From assembly GCA_963730225.1 (NCBI GenBank), contig CAVSQX010000003.1, forward strand, positions 248,001-312,000: a DNA stretch of 64,000 bases, written 5' to 3'. Below, one piece after another: positions 9,027 to 17,720 of this stretch. The stretch's first letter is position 1; each line of letters begins with the position of its first letter. This stretch comes from CAVSQX01 sp963730225 (GTDB lineage Bacteria; Planctomycetota; Phycisphaerae; Tepidisphaerales; Tepidisphaeraceae). The notes beneath the pieces are model-generated. The model was not told the DNA's origin, ran no database searches, and saw only the letters and a program-made list of their open reading frames with translations. The position numbers and the translations under genes were made by a program.

Positions 9027-10006
9027 GAGCTTGCGTGTCTTTTGGCGGTCGGGGTTTTGGTCAGCAGCAGCGACGCCGCACGCGGATCGCATGATGGCTT
9101 AAACGTCGCCACGCTGTCAACAGCCGCGAGCAGTCCACCGAGCACGCCAAACGCCGAGCTTGCCGGCGTATTCCCGAAGTGCGTGCTGAAATCGACGGGC
9201 CGAATTCCCGGCATTTCCGGCGAGATTGTCAGCCGGGCGATTCCCGGAATCTGCGGCGGGGCGAGCATGAAGAATACGGCTCCTTCGCCGGGCGTCAGCG
9301 GAGTCAGGCGCAAAGCGCAGTGAATCAGAACGTCGCCGAGTTCGTCGACGACGCCGAGCAGCACGCGCTGGCAGATTCCCTGCGTGAGCCAGGCGCAGGC
9401 GAGTTGCAGCGCCTGCTCGAAGCCGGTTTCAAAATCGGCGATGGTCAGGCTCGGGCCACGCAGCTCGAGCAACTCGGTGATGTAGGCGGCCGCGGTGCCG
9501 TGGACAGAGTGCGAAAAATCGGTCGGCAGCGCCTCGGCGTCGCCGCAGTCGAGGATTCCGTCGATGAATTTGAATCCCCGGCAATGCGGGCCGAAGCCCG
9601 TGGCGACGATCAGACCGATTTTCTCGGCGGCCACGTCGGCTGCGCGAGCTTGTCCCCTCTCCCGGTAATCCGGGAGAGGGTTAGGGTGAGAGTGATTTCG
9701 CATGCTGGACCCGTTCGTATTCGCAGCACCCTCACCCTGGCCCTCTCCCGGATTACCGGGAGAGGGAGCAAGCGCGGCGTTCCACGCATCCATCGCGGCG
9801 ATCACCGCCATGCGAGTGAACCGATCCGCCCGCCGCAATCGGCGATCGACGGCGGGATCGTGAAGCAGATCCTCATCGATTTCTTTGGGCAATGTGGAGC
9901 CTGCCGGCGCATCGGCCAACTTCCGCGCGATCTGGTCCAAATCCCGCCCCAGCGGCGTAACCGCTCCGGCGCTCAGAATGCTGACGATCGCCGGTGAGCC
10001 GATCAT
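9023..10006 (-). CDS. Ketosynthase-like protein without catalytic Cys (chain-length factor), with in-frame repeat insertion
   Basis: 327 residues of ketosynthase-like fold. Where an active ketosynthase has the Cys nucleophile, this protein reads TIADFETGFEQAL, so the Cys is replaced (probably by Phe). The later His motifs are also absent. It probably pairs with the catalytic ketosynthase encoded immediately upstream, as chain-length factors do. Between AAMDAWNAA and ADVAAEKIGLIV a foreign segment of about 42 residues rich in Gly, Pro and Arg is read through in frame. At DNA level it is a palindromic repeat (9655-9766) that recurs elsewhere in the window. Start 10006 overlaps the upstream stop. 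Confidence 0.75.
   Translation of the reverse strand: MIGSPAIVSILSAGAVTPLGRDLDQIARKLADAPAGSTLPKEIDEDLLHDPAVDRRLRRADRFTRMAVIAAMDAWNAALAPSPGNPGEGQGEGAANTNGSSMRNHSHPNPLPDYRERGQARAADVAAEKIGLIVATGFGPHCRGFKFIDGILDCGDAEALPTDFSHSVHGTAAAYITELLELRGPSLTIADFETGFEQALQLACAWLTQGICQRVLLGVVDELGDVLIHCALRLTPLTPGEGAVFFMLAPPQIPGIARLTISPEMPGIRPVDFSTHFGNTPASSAFGVLGGLLAAVDSVATFKPSCDPRAASLLLTKTPTAKRHASS
9655..9766. repeat. Palindromic repeat unit pair (copy A) inside a coding sequence
   Basis: Two 26-base palindromes, 9655-9680 and 9741-9766, each with 11-base arms (CCCTCTCCCGG / CCGGGAGAGGG) around a 4-base loop. Each is followed inward by AGGGTGAG-type sequence on opposite strands, so the whole element is an inverted pair. 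It lies within the ketosynthase-like gene without breaking the frame. Related copies are at 47919-48031 and 58061-58086. Confidence 0.9.
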
Positions 10007-11182
10007 GCGACCCTCCGAATCACGATCGCCGAATTGTTTCCGCCAAATGCCAGCGACGTGGACATCGCGCAGTCGCCGGAAGTTTCGGTCAGCACGCTTA
10101 CCGGCGACGCTGCGGTATCTTCGGCCGGATTCTCGAACCCGGCGCTGGGCGGAATCCATCGCTCGCGCAGTCCCAGCAGCGTAAAAACCGCTTCCAATCC
10201 GCCGGCCGCGCCCAGCGTGTGGCCCGTGTATCCTTTGGTCGAGAGAAACGGCGTCTTGTGGCCGAAGATTCGCGCGATGACTTTTCCCTCGGCCCGGTCG
10301 TTGTCGGGCGTGGCGGTGCCGTGGGCGTTGATGAATTCGATTTGCGACGCCGCCATGCCGGCCTGAGCGAGCGCCGTTCGAATCGCCAAATCCAAGCCGC
10401 GTCCTTCCGGATGCGGAGCGGTCAGATGATGTCCGTCGCAGGCGGACCCGAAGCCGGCGAGCTCGAAATCGCATGCCGCTTGCCGCGCTTTCTGCAATGA
10501 TCCGCCGATTCCAGCAGCACAGTTCCCGCGCCTTCGCCGAGGTTCAGGCCGGCGCGATCCCGATCGAACGGAGCACACGGTTTTGTGCTCATCACTCCCA
10601 GCGACCAAAATCCGGCCATGGCGACACGGTTCATCTCGTCGGCTCCGCCGGCGACGGCTAAATCGCACAGGCCGGCGCGAATCCAGGTGGAGGCGACGCC
10701 GATCGCATCGGTGCCGGAGGAGCAGGCGTTGACGATCGTCATGCGCGGGCCGGTGACGGCGAGCATTTTGCCGACCGCCTGGGCCAGATTGGCATGAAGA
10801 AAATCGAGCACGGCATCCAACGGTGGATTTTGCTGCCGGCGGTACGCATCGTAAAACTCGACGGAATTCAACTGGCTGGCGACCGTGGTTCCCAGGCAAA
10901 CGCCGACGCGAACGCCCGGGCCGATCGGACCGATTTGGGCATCGGCCAGCGCTTCGTGAATTGCTTTCATCGCCAAGCGAAGGCTGCGGCTGTTGTGGAA
11001 TCGGCCGGGCAAATCGCGGCAGATCGGCGTGAACAGGGAATGTCGGATCGGGGATGAAACCGCCGGGCTGCGGGGCCGTGGGGGCTGGCCTGCCGTTGCG
11101 AAATGCCGCCAGAATCGATGGCGACATCCCCGCCCGCGCTGCACACCGCGCCGACGCCCGCAATTGCAGGGCTGGAGTTCAT
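10003..11182 (-). CDS. Beta-ketoacyl-ACP synthase (KAS II type), frameshifted
   Basis: Catalytic ketosynthase: VNACSSGTDAIG (Cys), NAHGTATPDND (His) and KGYTGHTLGAAG (His). The protein is spread over three frames. It begins MNSSPAIAGVGAVCSAGGDVA at 11182 (ATGA overlap with the acyl carrier protein) and changes frame near 11113, near 11010 and near 10494, where one added G restores KRGQAACDFELAGFG. It ends at 10003 in an ATGA overlap. Catalytic residues and operon spacing are intact, so I treat the breaks as sequence errors. It is the likely partner of the Cys-less protein downstream. Confidence 0.78.
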
Positions 11183-11463
11183 TTGGTTGCGTTGGCAAGC
11201 ACGTACGGAGCGAGCGTGTCGATCGAGCGGAACACGTCGCGGTTTTTCTGCATCGCTTTCACGTCCAGCCCGTATTGCCGGCGAAGAAGCACGACAATTT
11301 CCACGCCGTCCAGCGAATCCAGCCCAACTCCGCCGTCGCCGAACAGGCTCATGTCGTCCTTGATGTCCTCGGCTTTGAGATCTTCCAGGGAAAGATTCTC
11401 AACCAAAAGCCGTTTCAATTCCTCTTTGATCTCGGCGAGAGATCGGGTGTTGGCGGATCCCAA
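11179..11463 (-). CDS. Acyl carrier protein
   Basis: Carrier protein with the phosphopantetheine site GVGLDSLDGVEIVV. Domain residues run from SLAEIKEELKRLLVENL onward. The start chosen is TTG 11463, preceded 11 bases upstream by AAAGGA; an ATG at 11529 overlapping the flavoprotein gene is the alternative and would add 22 residues. It sits between the flavoprotein and the catalytic ketosynthase and probably holds the extending chain. Confidence 0.85.
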   Translation of the reverse strand: MGSANTRSLAEIKEELKRLLVENLSLEDLKAEDIKDDMSLFGDGGVGLDSLDGVEIVVLLRRQYGLDVKAMQKNRDVFRSIDTLAPYVLANATK

Positions 11464-11503
11464 TGGAGTGACAGTCCTTTCGCAACGAAATCCGATTTTC
11501 AGT

Positions 11504-12882
11504 TTAATTTGCCATCGGCCGTTCCGCAACGGAGACGGCCAGAAGCGGCGAGGTTTCCTGAGGCTGGATTTGCGGCGTCGGGTCGAAATTCAGCAACGAA
11601 TGGCGAGCCTGTTTCGGGACCAATCCGCGTTTTCGGTGCCAGGCGACCAGGAAATCGAAAAAGCGCAACCGCCAGCGGATTTTCAACGGCGGCTTGGGAA
11701 ACACATTTCCCGCCAACACACCGATCACCGCCCGATGCACGGCCAGCGGCCCTTTTCCGTGCATGAAAAGCTCCCGGAAATCATGATCGTAATACTGGCG
11801 AACCAGGTGAAACAGCGCGCCGGTGCTCTGCTCGAGATGCGAGATATAAATCCGCCGTGCACGAGCCGCGGGGATTCGCCGGGCCAGAACATCGTCGACG
11901 AGCTGGGCAACTTCGATGGCCCCGTTCACCGCCACCGAAACACCGGTCGAAAAAATCGGGTCCAGGAACGTGGCCGCGTCGCCGATCAGGAAATATCCAT
12001 CTCCGGCGAACGGGCGGCAACTGTAGGTGTAGTCGGCCAAAACCATGTTAATCATCGGGCGCTTCACCAGCTTCATTCGATCGCGCATCGCCGGGCAGCG
12101 GGCAATCCCCCATTCCAGCAAGCGGTCGGGCGAGATGTTTTGATCGCGGATGACGCTGCGGGCGATCTCGGCGTCCAGCACCATGCCGACGCTGGTTCGC
12201 GTCGGGTTCAGCGGAATCATCCAGAACCATCCCTCGTCGGTCATGGCGATCAGGGGATGACCTTCCCGAGCACCGCTGCGTCGCCAGGCGCCTTCAAATT
12301 GATTGAAATACGCCACCTTGCGCAGTTCCGCCTGCGTTGCCGATTTGCGAGTTCCCAGGTGCCGGCCGACGACGGTGCTTTGTCCGCTGGCGTCGAGCAG
12401 GTACCGTCCGCGAATCTCGCCGGTGTCGGTCTGAACCTTCACATCGCCGTCGGACAGCTTGAGAATCTGCTTGACCGATGTCTGGCGAACTTCCGCGCCG
12501 GCGCGGAGGGCCTGCTCAAGCAGCATCTGGTCGAATAGGCACCGTTCGACATTGATCGTTTCGGTCCCGGGGCAAAAGCCGTCAACAAAATCGATGTGGA
12601 GGCTCGACCCCAGATCGCCCATGGCAAATTCCGCGCCGAATTTCGGAACGTGCGGCAGCTTCCGCATGTCGGGCTCCAATCCCAATTCAACCAGGCGATC
12701 GAAGGTGGCGGGCAGAAGCGATTCGCCGACGTGAAAGCGCGGAAACGTCGCTTTCTCCAGAATGATGATGCGCCGGCCCCGCGCGCCAGCACCAAGGCGG
12801 CGACCGCGCCGCCCGGACCGCCGCCGATCACGATGGCGTCCCAGATTTGCGCGTCAGTCCCGGTCGCGGGTGGTGTGGGCAT
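11504..12882 (-). CDS. Flavin-dependent halogenase-like FAD oxidoreductase, frameshifted
   Basis: FAD protein with the dinucleotide motif VIGGGPGGAVAAL at the N-terminus and GDAATFLDPIFSTGV further on, the layout of tryptophan-halogenase and geranylgeranyl-reductase relatives. GWFWMIPLN contains WxWxIP, the signature of flavin-dependent halogenases. The N-terminal 35 residues are in a different frame: the run GGGG (12777-12780 on the plus strand as C) needs one more G to read ARGGRRIIILEKATFPRFHVG. Related proteins occur in xanthomonadin and flexirubin clusters. Whether it halogenates or only oxidises or reduces the product is open. Confidence 0.75.
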
Positions 12883-12933
12883 GGGTGAATTATTCGGTTT
12901 CCATGGGGAGCCGCAATACCCGTGTTTTTTTCA

Positions 12934-13530
12934 TCACAGCTTGATGACGACTCCCAAGTACGCCTCGATCGCATTCACCGATGGATTGCGTTCCTCCCCA
13001 TACAACCGCGCATTGGAAAGATGCTCGTAGCGTATTCCCGTCAGCAGACTCGTGTCGCCGAACAGATGAATCATCCCGCCGAAGCCGGTTTTGAAGGTGA
13101 AATTGAAATCCGATCCGGTGGCGGGGATACGGCTGTCGGCCTGAAACACGCCCGCGCCGAAATCGATGAACGCCGACCAATCGCGCCGGGTGAGCAGGTG
13201 CGTGCGAACCAGAAAACCCGTCCCGGCGGCGGCGGCGTTGGGGCCTTCCTGCGTCGCTTGCAGGCCGGTGAATTCCCACGTCAGCGAGTTGCTTGGCAGA
13301 AAATAATATCCCAGGCCCAGCGTCCCGGAATAAAGTTGCTCGCGGTTGCCGGTGGGTTGAGCGGCAAACGAGCCGTAGGTTTCAAAAGTCCAGGTGCCTT
13401 TGGGAATCGTGATCCACGGGTCAGTCGGCTGCGACGCCGGGCCGTCGCCGCCGTCGGCCCAGGCGATGGAGGAGCCCAGCAGAACGCCCAGAAAGATTCC
13501 GATTCTTCCAATCGCAAATCGCATCGCCAT
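12934..13530 (-). CDS. PagL-type lipid A 3-O-deacylase / acyloxyacyl hydrolase
   Basis: About 198 residues with a Sec signal peptide (cleavage near AWADGG) and an outer-membrane beta-barrel pattern. The C-terminal motif RYEHLSNARLYGEE carries the H-x-S-N-A signature of PagL and ends in a barrel-closing strand with terminal Leu. PagL removes the 3-O acyl chain from lipid A at the outer membrane. Its place inside a biosynthetic operon suggests it acts on the product lipid or remodels lipid A where the product is placed; that is inference. Confidence 0.72.
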   Translation of the reverse strand: MAMRFAIGRIGIFLGVLLGSSIAWADGGDGPASQPTDPWITIPKGTWTFETYGSFAAQPTGNREQLYSGTLGLGYYFLPSNSLTWEFTGLQATQEGPNAAAAGTGFLVRTHLLTRRDWSAFIDFGAGVFQADSRIPATGSDFNFTFKTGFGGMIHLFGDTSLLTGIRYEHLSNARLYGEERNPSVNAIEAYLGVVIKL

Positions 13531-13536
13531 GAAACC

Positions 13537-14702
13537 TCAATAAAACGGATTCGCCGGCGTGCCGCCGAGAATCACCTGGCCATAGCTCAGCGCCGGCATA
13601 TCCCAACCGGCCATGAGGTGAGCGGAAATGGCCTGTAGATCGCGCACTGCCCGCTGCACATGGCTGGCATCGAACAACCCGCGCCCGCCCTGGGCATCGA
13701 GCAGCAGTTGCACCGCCGCCTTGGCCGTCCGCACCGCAAACGCCTGATCGCGCCGGCTTCGGACCCGATCTTCCATCGACAGCGTTTCGCCGGCCATGAT
13801 TTTTCCGATGATCTCGTCGAGCGATCGCTGGTACAGCAAATCGGCCGAGTCGATCATCGCTGAAGCCTCGGCGACGCGCAGTTGCACCGCCGGATTTTTT
13901 GCCTGGGCGGAATAATCCATTCCGTACACGCGCGTCTTGGATTCGTTTACGAAACTTTCCAGCGCTCCCCGGGCCACTCCCACGGCCGGTGCGCAAATCC
14001 CCAGCGTAAACACGGGCCAGACCGGCGCGCGATACAGGGCGCTGGCATGCGCTTTCGCGCCCGGCGCACGACCCTCAGCCACATCCTCGTACACGAGCGT
14101 TCGATGCTCCGGCACAAACGCCGATTCGACGGCGACGCTTTTGCTGCCGCTGCCGCGCAGGCCCAGCACGTGCCAATCGTCGATGATTCGGCAATCGCTG
14201 ATGGGAATTAGCATCCAGCGAACCTGCGGGCGATCCGGGGCTTCGCACTTGGCTCCAAAGAGCATCCAATCGGCGCAATCAACGCCGCTGCAAAACGCCC
14301 ATTTGCCGGAGAGCTTGAAGCCGCCGTCGACCGCGGTGGCCCGTCCGTTGGCGGCGAAGCTGGAAGCGCCAGAACTTTCTCTTTCGCCCAGAATTCTTGC
14401 TGCGCCTTCTCCGGGAGCAGAGCGCACAGATAATCGTGCATGGCAAACAGATTCCACACCCACGCCGCCGAAGCGTCGCCGCGGGCCAGCACGCCGGCGA
14501 GGCGATAGACCGTATCAATGGGCGTTTCGGCCCCGCCGAATTTTTTGGGCTTCAGCAGGGAGAAAAGTCCCGCGTTCCAGAAATCCGTGAGGGTCGCCGC
14601 TGGAATTCGTCGGGCCTCGCACGTTTCGCAGGCGCGCCGGCGAAGGATGCTGGCCATCGAGTTGGCTTTGTCGAAAAGTGCTTTCGAGAAATCGGAAGTC
14701 AT
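13537..14702 (-). CDS. Acyl-CoA dehydrogenase-like flavoprotein, frameshifted
   Basis: About 388 residues resembling the acyl-CoA dehydrogenase / flavin monooxygenase superfamily (C-terminal domain of the type found in HsaA-like hydroxylases). Conserved stretches include FGGAETPIDTVYRLAGVLARGDASAAWV and GFKLSGKWAFCSGVDCADW, the latter typical of the monooxygenase branch. A break near 14367-14370 is repaired by one added G (VLAASSFAANGRAT). Start 14702 overlaps the GlcF stop (ATGA). It may desaturate or hydroxylate the ACP- or CoA-bound chain. Confidence 0.75.
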
Positions 14703-15943
14703 CTGGAGCCTTTCACCATCGCTCGATGCAGCAATTCCACCGGATGCATCACCTCCAACGCAAGTCCGCGTTGCCGGGCCCGGTTTTGCAGATGCATCGA
14801 GCAGCCGGCGTTGCCCGCCGCGCACACCAATGCGCCGGTCGACAAAATCTCGTCCAACTTTCGATCTCCCAGCTCCGCCGCCGTCTGCGGATGCACGAGG
14901 TTGTACGTTCCCGCCGCCCCGCAGCAAAGATCGCTGTGCGCCAGCGGCACGATCGTCAACCCGGGAATTCGTTCCAACAGCTTCCGCGGGGCCTCGGTAA
15001 CTTTTTGGGCGTGAGCAAGATGACATGCATCGTGATACGTCGCCGTCAGATTCACCGGATTTTTCAGCGGCAATTTCAATTCCACCAGAACTTCGCTGAT
15101 GTCGCGCACCCGCTGGGAAAATGCACATGCCCGATCGGCGTATTTCGGATCGTCGCGCAGCAGCGTCGGATAATCGCGCAGCATCGCGCCGCAGCCGGCG
15201 ACGGTGCTCACGATCGGGCTATTGCCGGGGAATGCGTCGATATTCCGCCGAGCGAATTGCGACGCTTTTTTCGCGTCGCCGTTGTGATGATGAATCGCTC
15301 CGCAGCAACACTGATTTTTCGGGACTGAAACGCTCATTCCGCCGGCCGCCAGCAGATCGGCTGCTTGTTGATTTATCTGGCCGAACATCACGCTGCCGAC
15401 GCAACTGGTGAAAAAACTGGTGGTTTCCATTTTCTGCGGATCAGAGGAGTCAAGCCGTGTTGGCCAAAGCGGTCCCGGGGGAAGCATTCGTTCCATCTGC
15501 CGCAGCGACGGCGGAAACAGATTCCGCAGCAGCGCGACAATTCCCAATCGCTGAAAAATCCGCACCGGCAGCAGTGCCAGCTTCAGCCGAGTCGGATGCA
15601 CAACGATGTTCGACAGCATCCATCGCAAGAATGGATTGATGTGCGGTTTGAGATGTGAGCGGGTTTCTTCGATCAGCTCGTGATACACCACGCCGCTGGG
15701 GCACGCCGTTTCGCAGCCGCGGCAATCGAGACACAAATCCAGGTGCTTCCGCACCGCCGCCGTGGCGTCGATAGTTCCCCCGGCCATGCCGCGCATCAAT
15801 TGAATTCTTCCGCGCGGGCTGTCGGCTTCGTTGAAGGAAAGCAGATACGTCGGACACGCCGGCAGGCACAGCCCACAGTGCACGCACGAGAGGGCGCGTT
15901 CATAGGTGCGCGGATCGAGCGAGATGGCCGGTTTCACGTCCAA
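14699..15943 (-). CDS. glcF: GlcF-like iron-sulfur oxidoreductase subunit
   Basis: 414 residues, full length for glycolate oxidase iron-sulfur subunits. Two [4Fe-4S] ferredoxin motifs are visible, CVHCGLCLPACPTY and CLDCRGCETACPSGV, followed by two CCG domains (NQCCCGAIHHHNGDA and SDLCCGAAGTYNL). With GlcE it passes electrons from an alpha-hydroxy acid or similar substrate to the membrane. No GlcD catalytic subunit is adjacent. It is tightly coupled to the lipid genes downstream, so its substrate may belong to that pathway. Confidence 0.87.
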   Translation of the reverse strand: MDVKPAISLDPRTYERALSCVHCGLCLPACPTYLLSFNEADSPRGRIQLMRGMAGGTIDATAAVRKHLDLCLDCRGCETACPSGVVYHELIEETRSHLKPHINPFLRWMLSNIVVHPTRLKLALLPVRIFQRLGIVALLRNLFPPSLRQMERMLPPGPLWPTRLDSSDPQKMETTSFFTSCVGSVMFGQINQQAADLLAAGGMSVSVPKNQCCCGAIHHHNGDAKKASQFARRNIDAFPGNSPIVSTVAGCGAMLRDYPTLLRDDPKYADRACAFSQRVRDISEVLVELKLPLKNPVNLTATYHDACHLAHAQKVTEAPRKLLERIPGLTIVPLAHSDLCCGAAGTYNLVHPQTAAELGDRKLDEILSTGALVCAAGNAGCSMHLQNRARQRGLALEVMHPVELLHRAMVKGSR

Positions 15944-16815
15944 GGCAGTGGCGATAGCTTATCGTCCGGATCAAAAGCGTGCTTGAGCCTGCCAAGCAAA
16001 TCCATCGTAGTCGCCGGCGGCAGCGGCGGGGGGGCCGGGCTTTGATCCGATGCGATGATGATTCCAAACGCCGCATCCGCGCACCAATTCTCAAGTCGGT
16101 GTTCGGCGACAAAATCTCCAATTCGCTGCGGGGGAACCGCAATGCGACTGCGACTTTGATCGGGCCAGCGCCACAGTTCGGCACGATGAGCCGCATCCTC
16201 GTCGACGCCTCGGCGAACAACTCGTCTGGGCCGCGGCGTCCAATCGCTCAACTTCGCTTGCCAGAAATCCAGTTCAGCTGCGTTGCCGAGATATCCGCAA
16301 GCCACCGCGTCGGCCGTCCGAATCGCCCACTGCGGTCGCAGCGATGTCGGCAGAATCTGGTTGACAATCTGCGAATGTGGCTCAAATTCCGCCAATAGCG
16401 CCCCGACAGGCCGGCGATACGTTCGAGCCGTGATCGTCACGATTTTGCCAAAAATACCCCGTTGGCCGACCATGAATTTCGTCAAATCGTATCCGGCGAC
16501 GTTCTTCATCGTCCGTCCGCCGGCGGTGATCAGTTCACCTTTGCCATTGTTGAATTGACAACCCAGCAGCAAATCCCGCCAGGCCCCGTAACCCAACCGC
16601 AGCGGGCCGGTCGAGTTGCATTCCACCAGATCACCGATCGGCGCTTGGCTGGGCCCGTCGATGGCCAGCCATTGGTTCTGTTCGCACAGCGTGGCTTGAA
16701 TTTGCTCCAATGAAACGTTTGCATGAGCCGTGAAGGTCATATCGGCTACGTGATGGTCGATCTGCCCCGGTCCAACCAGTGGCTCCCGCGGCGGCCGATA
16801 CGCTGTGCTTGCCAT
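15934..16815 (-). CDS. glcE: GlcE-like FAD-binding oxidoreductase subunit
   Basis: 293 residues resembling the FAD-binding domain of GlcE/GlcD (FAD_binding_4). Visible features are GPLRLGYGAWRDLLLG, the GRTMKNVAGYDLTKFMVGQRG signature (RxxKNVAGYD) and a C-terminal FDPDDKLSPLPW typical of GlcE. Start ATG 16815 is chosen because upstream codons lack family character. The N-terminus is short compared with E. coli GlcE (about 350 residues), so part of the PP-loop may be missing or the start may be masked. First gene of the minus arm. Confidence 0.8.
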   Translation of the reverse strand: MASTAYRPPREPLVGPGQIDHHVADMTFTAHANVSLEQIQATLCEQNQWLAIDGPSQAPIGDLVECNSTGPLRLGYGAWRDLLLGCQFNNGKGELITAGGRTMKNVAGYDLTKFMVGQRGIFGKIVTITARTYRRPVGALLAEFEPHSQIVNQILPTSLRPQWAIRTADAVACGYLGNAAELDFWQAKLSDWTPRPRRVVRRGVDEDAAHRAELWRWPDQSRSRIAVPPQRIGDFVAEHRLENWCADAAFGIIIASDQSPAPPPLPPATTMDLLGRLKHAFDPDDKLSPLPWT

Positions 16816-17061
16816 TGCAGGCAATTGTAGCGGAGCAGCGAAATAATTGTGGAAATGAACAGTCCCGCACGCCGTCTGTATTTTTATGAGCCGGGTCCTG
16901 AGCCGCAACTTTGCCGGCGGCGGCGCGTTAGGAAAGTAGTTAAAAAGAATCGCCCGGCCACGCGACTTTTGCGATTTGACGTGCTTAGAATCGGTCGAGC
17001 GATCAAGACAACAAAGCGAGGTTGAGAGAGCCCCTCGCACAGACTCCTACCCTCCCCTGAG
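16816..17061. other. Intergenic region upstream of glcE
   Basis: Promoter region of the minus arm and possibly of a plus-strand small RNA ending at the terminator 17062-17097. A TAGAAT hexamer at 16986-16991 could be a plus-strand -10 box, but no convincing -35 was found. No protein gene is supported. Confidence 0.4.
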
Positions 17062-17097
17062 CCCCGGACGTCTTCCCCGCGTCCGGGGTCTTTTTTT
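17062..17097 (+). terminator. Intrinsic terminator with no plus-strand gene before it
   Basis: Perfect 9-base stem (CCCCGGACG / CGTCCGGGG) with a 9-base loop, then TC and seven T. The nearest upstream genes are on the minus strand, so it would end a short plus-strand transcript. Its T-run overlaps the stop codon of the following minus-strand gene. Confidence 0.75.
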
Positions 17098-17659
17098 ATC
17101 GTTGCCGAAGCATCCGCCATTCGTCGGCCAGAATCCATCCGCCAAACGCGACGGCTAATCCCGAGATCAAAGGCAGAACCGAAATCTCGACGAGCCGAAT
17201 GCAAACATACAAATTCAGCAGCACGGTTATCAACGTCAATGTGGTGGCCAGCATCAAAAGTAGCCGCTTGAAACCGCTTGGTCTGGCTCCGCCGAACGCC
17301 TTGGTTGCGGCATCGAAAAACAGAACAATTCCGAAGAGAAAAACCGCCATGTCGGTCCAGGCGGTGAATCCCTGCAAATCGAAGTAGCTCACTTCCGTCC
17401 CATCCAGCGAACCGGTGGTCCAGTTCACGTTCGTGTGATACGTCTGTCCGCTGATTTTAGCGGCCACAAACCGGCCGAAGTTCGAGCCCATGTACAGCAT
17501 TAAAAGTCCGATGATGACGCTGAACCAGATGTCGGCCCCAACCCCGGCGGACGCGCGGGGGCGATAGTCCAGAGGAACCACCGGCGGCGGCGTTTCCAAA
17601 GGCGCCGGCGGCGGGGCGGACGAATCCTGCGATAGCTTGGGAAGTTTCGACAGGTCCAT
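17096..17659 (-). CDS. Hypothetical four-helix membrane protein with Pro-rich N-terminus
   Basis: 187 residues, start ATG 17659. The N-terminal 45 residues are Pro- and Ala-rich (APPPAPLETPPPVVPLDY) and probably cytoplasmic. Four hydrophobic segments follow, two of them ending VFLFGIVLFFDAATKAF and LLLMLATTLTLITVLLNL. A loop between helices 1 and 2 carries GSLDGTEVSYFDLQGFTAW. I do not recognise the family. It is divergent from pheS, with 61 bases between the starts. Confidence 0.65.
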   Translation of the reverse strand: MDLSKLPKLSQDSSAPPPAPLETPPPVVPLDYRPRASAGVGADIWFSVIIGLLMLYMGSNFGRFVAAKISGQTYHTNVNWTTGSLDGTEVSYFDLQGFTAWTDMAVFLFGIVLFFDAATKAFGGARPSGFKRLLLMLATTLTLITVLLNLYVCIRLVEISVLPLISGLAVAFGGWILADEWRMLRQR

Positions 17660-17720
17660 GGCGCGCCTTGCAAGTCGGCAGTCAGCCGCAAGAATGCTAT
17701 CCGATTGCAATCGGAGTGTC

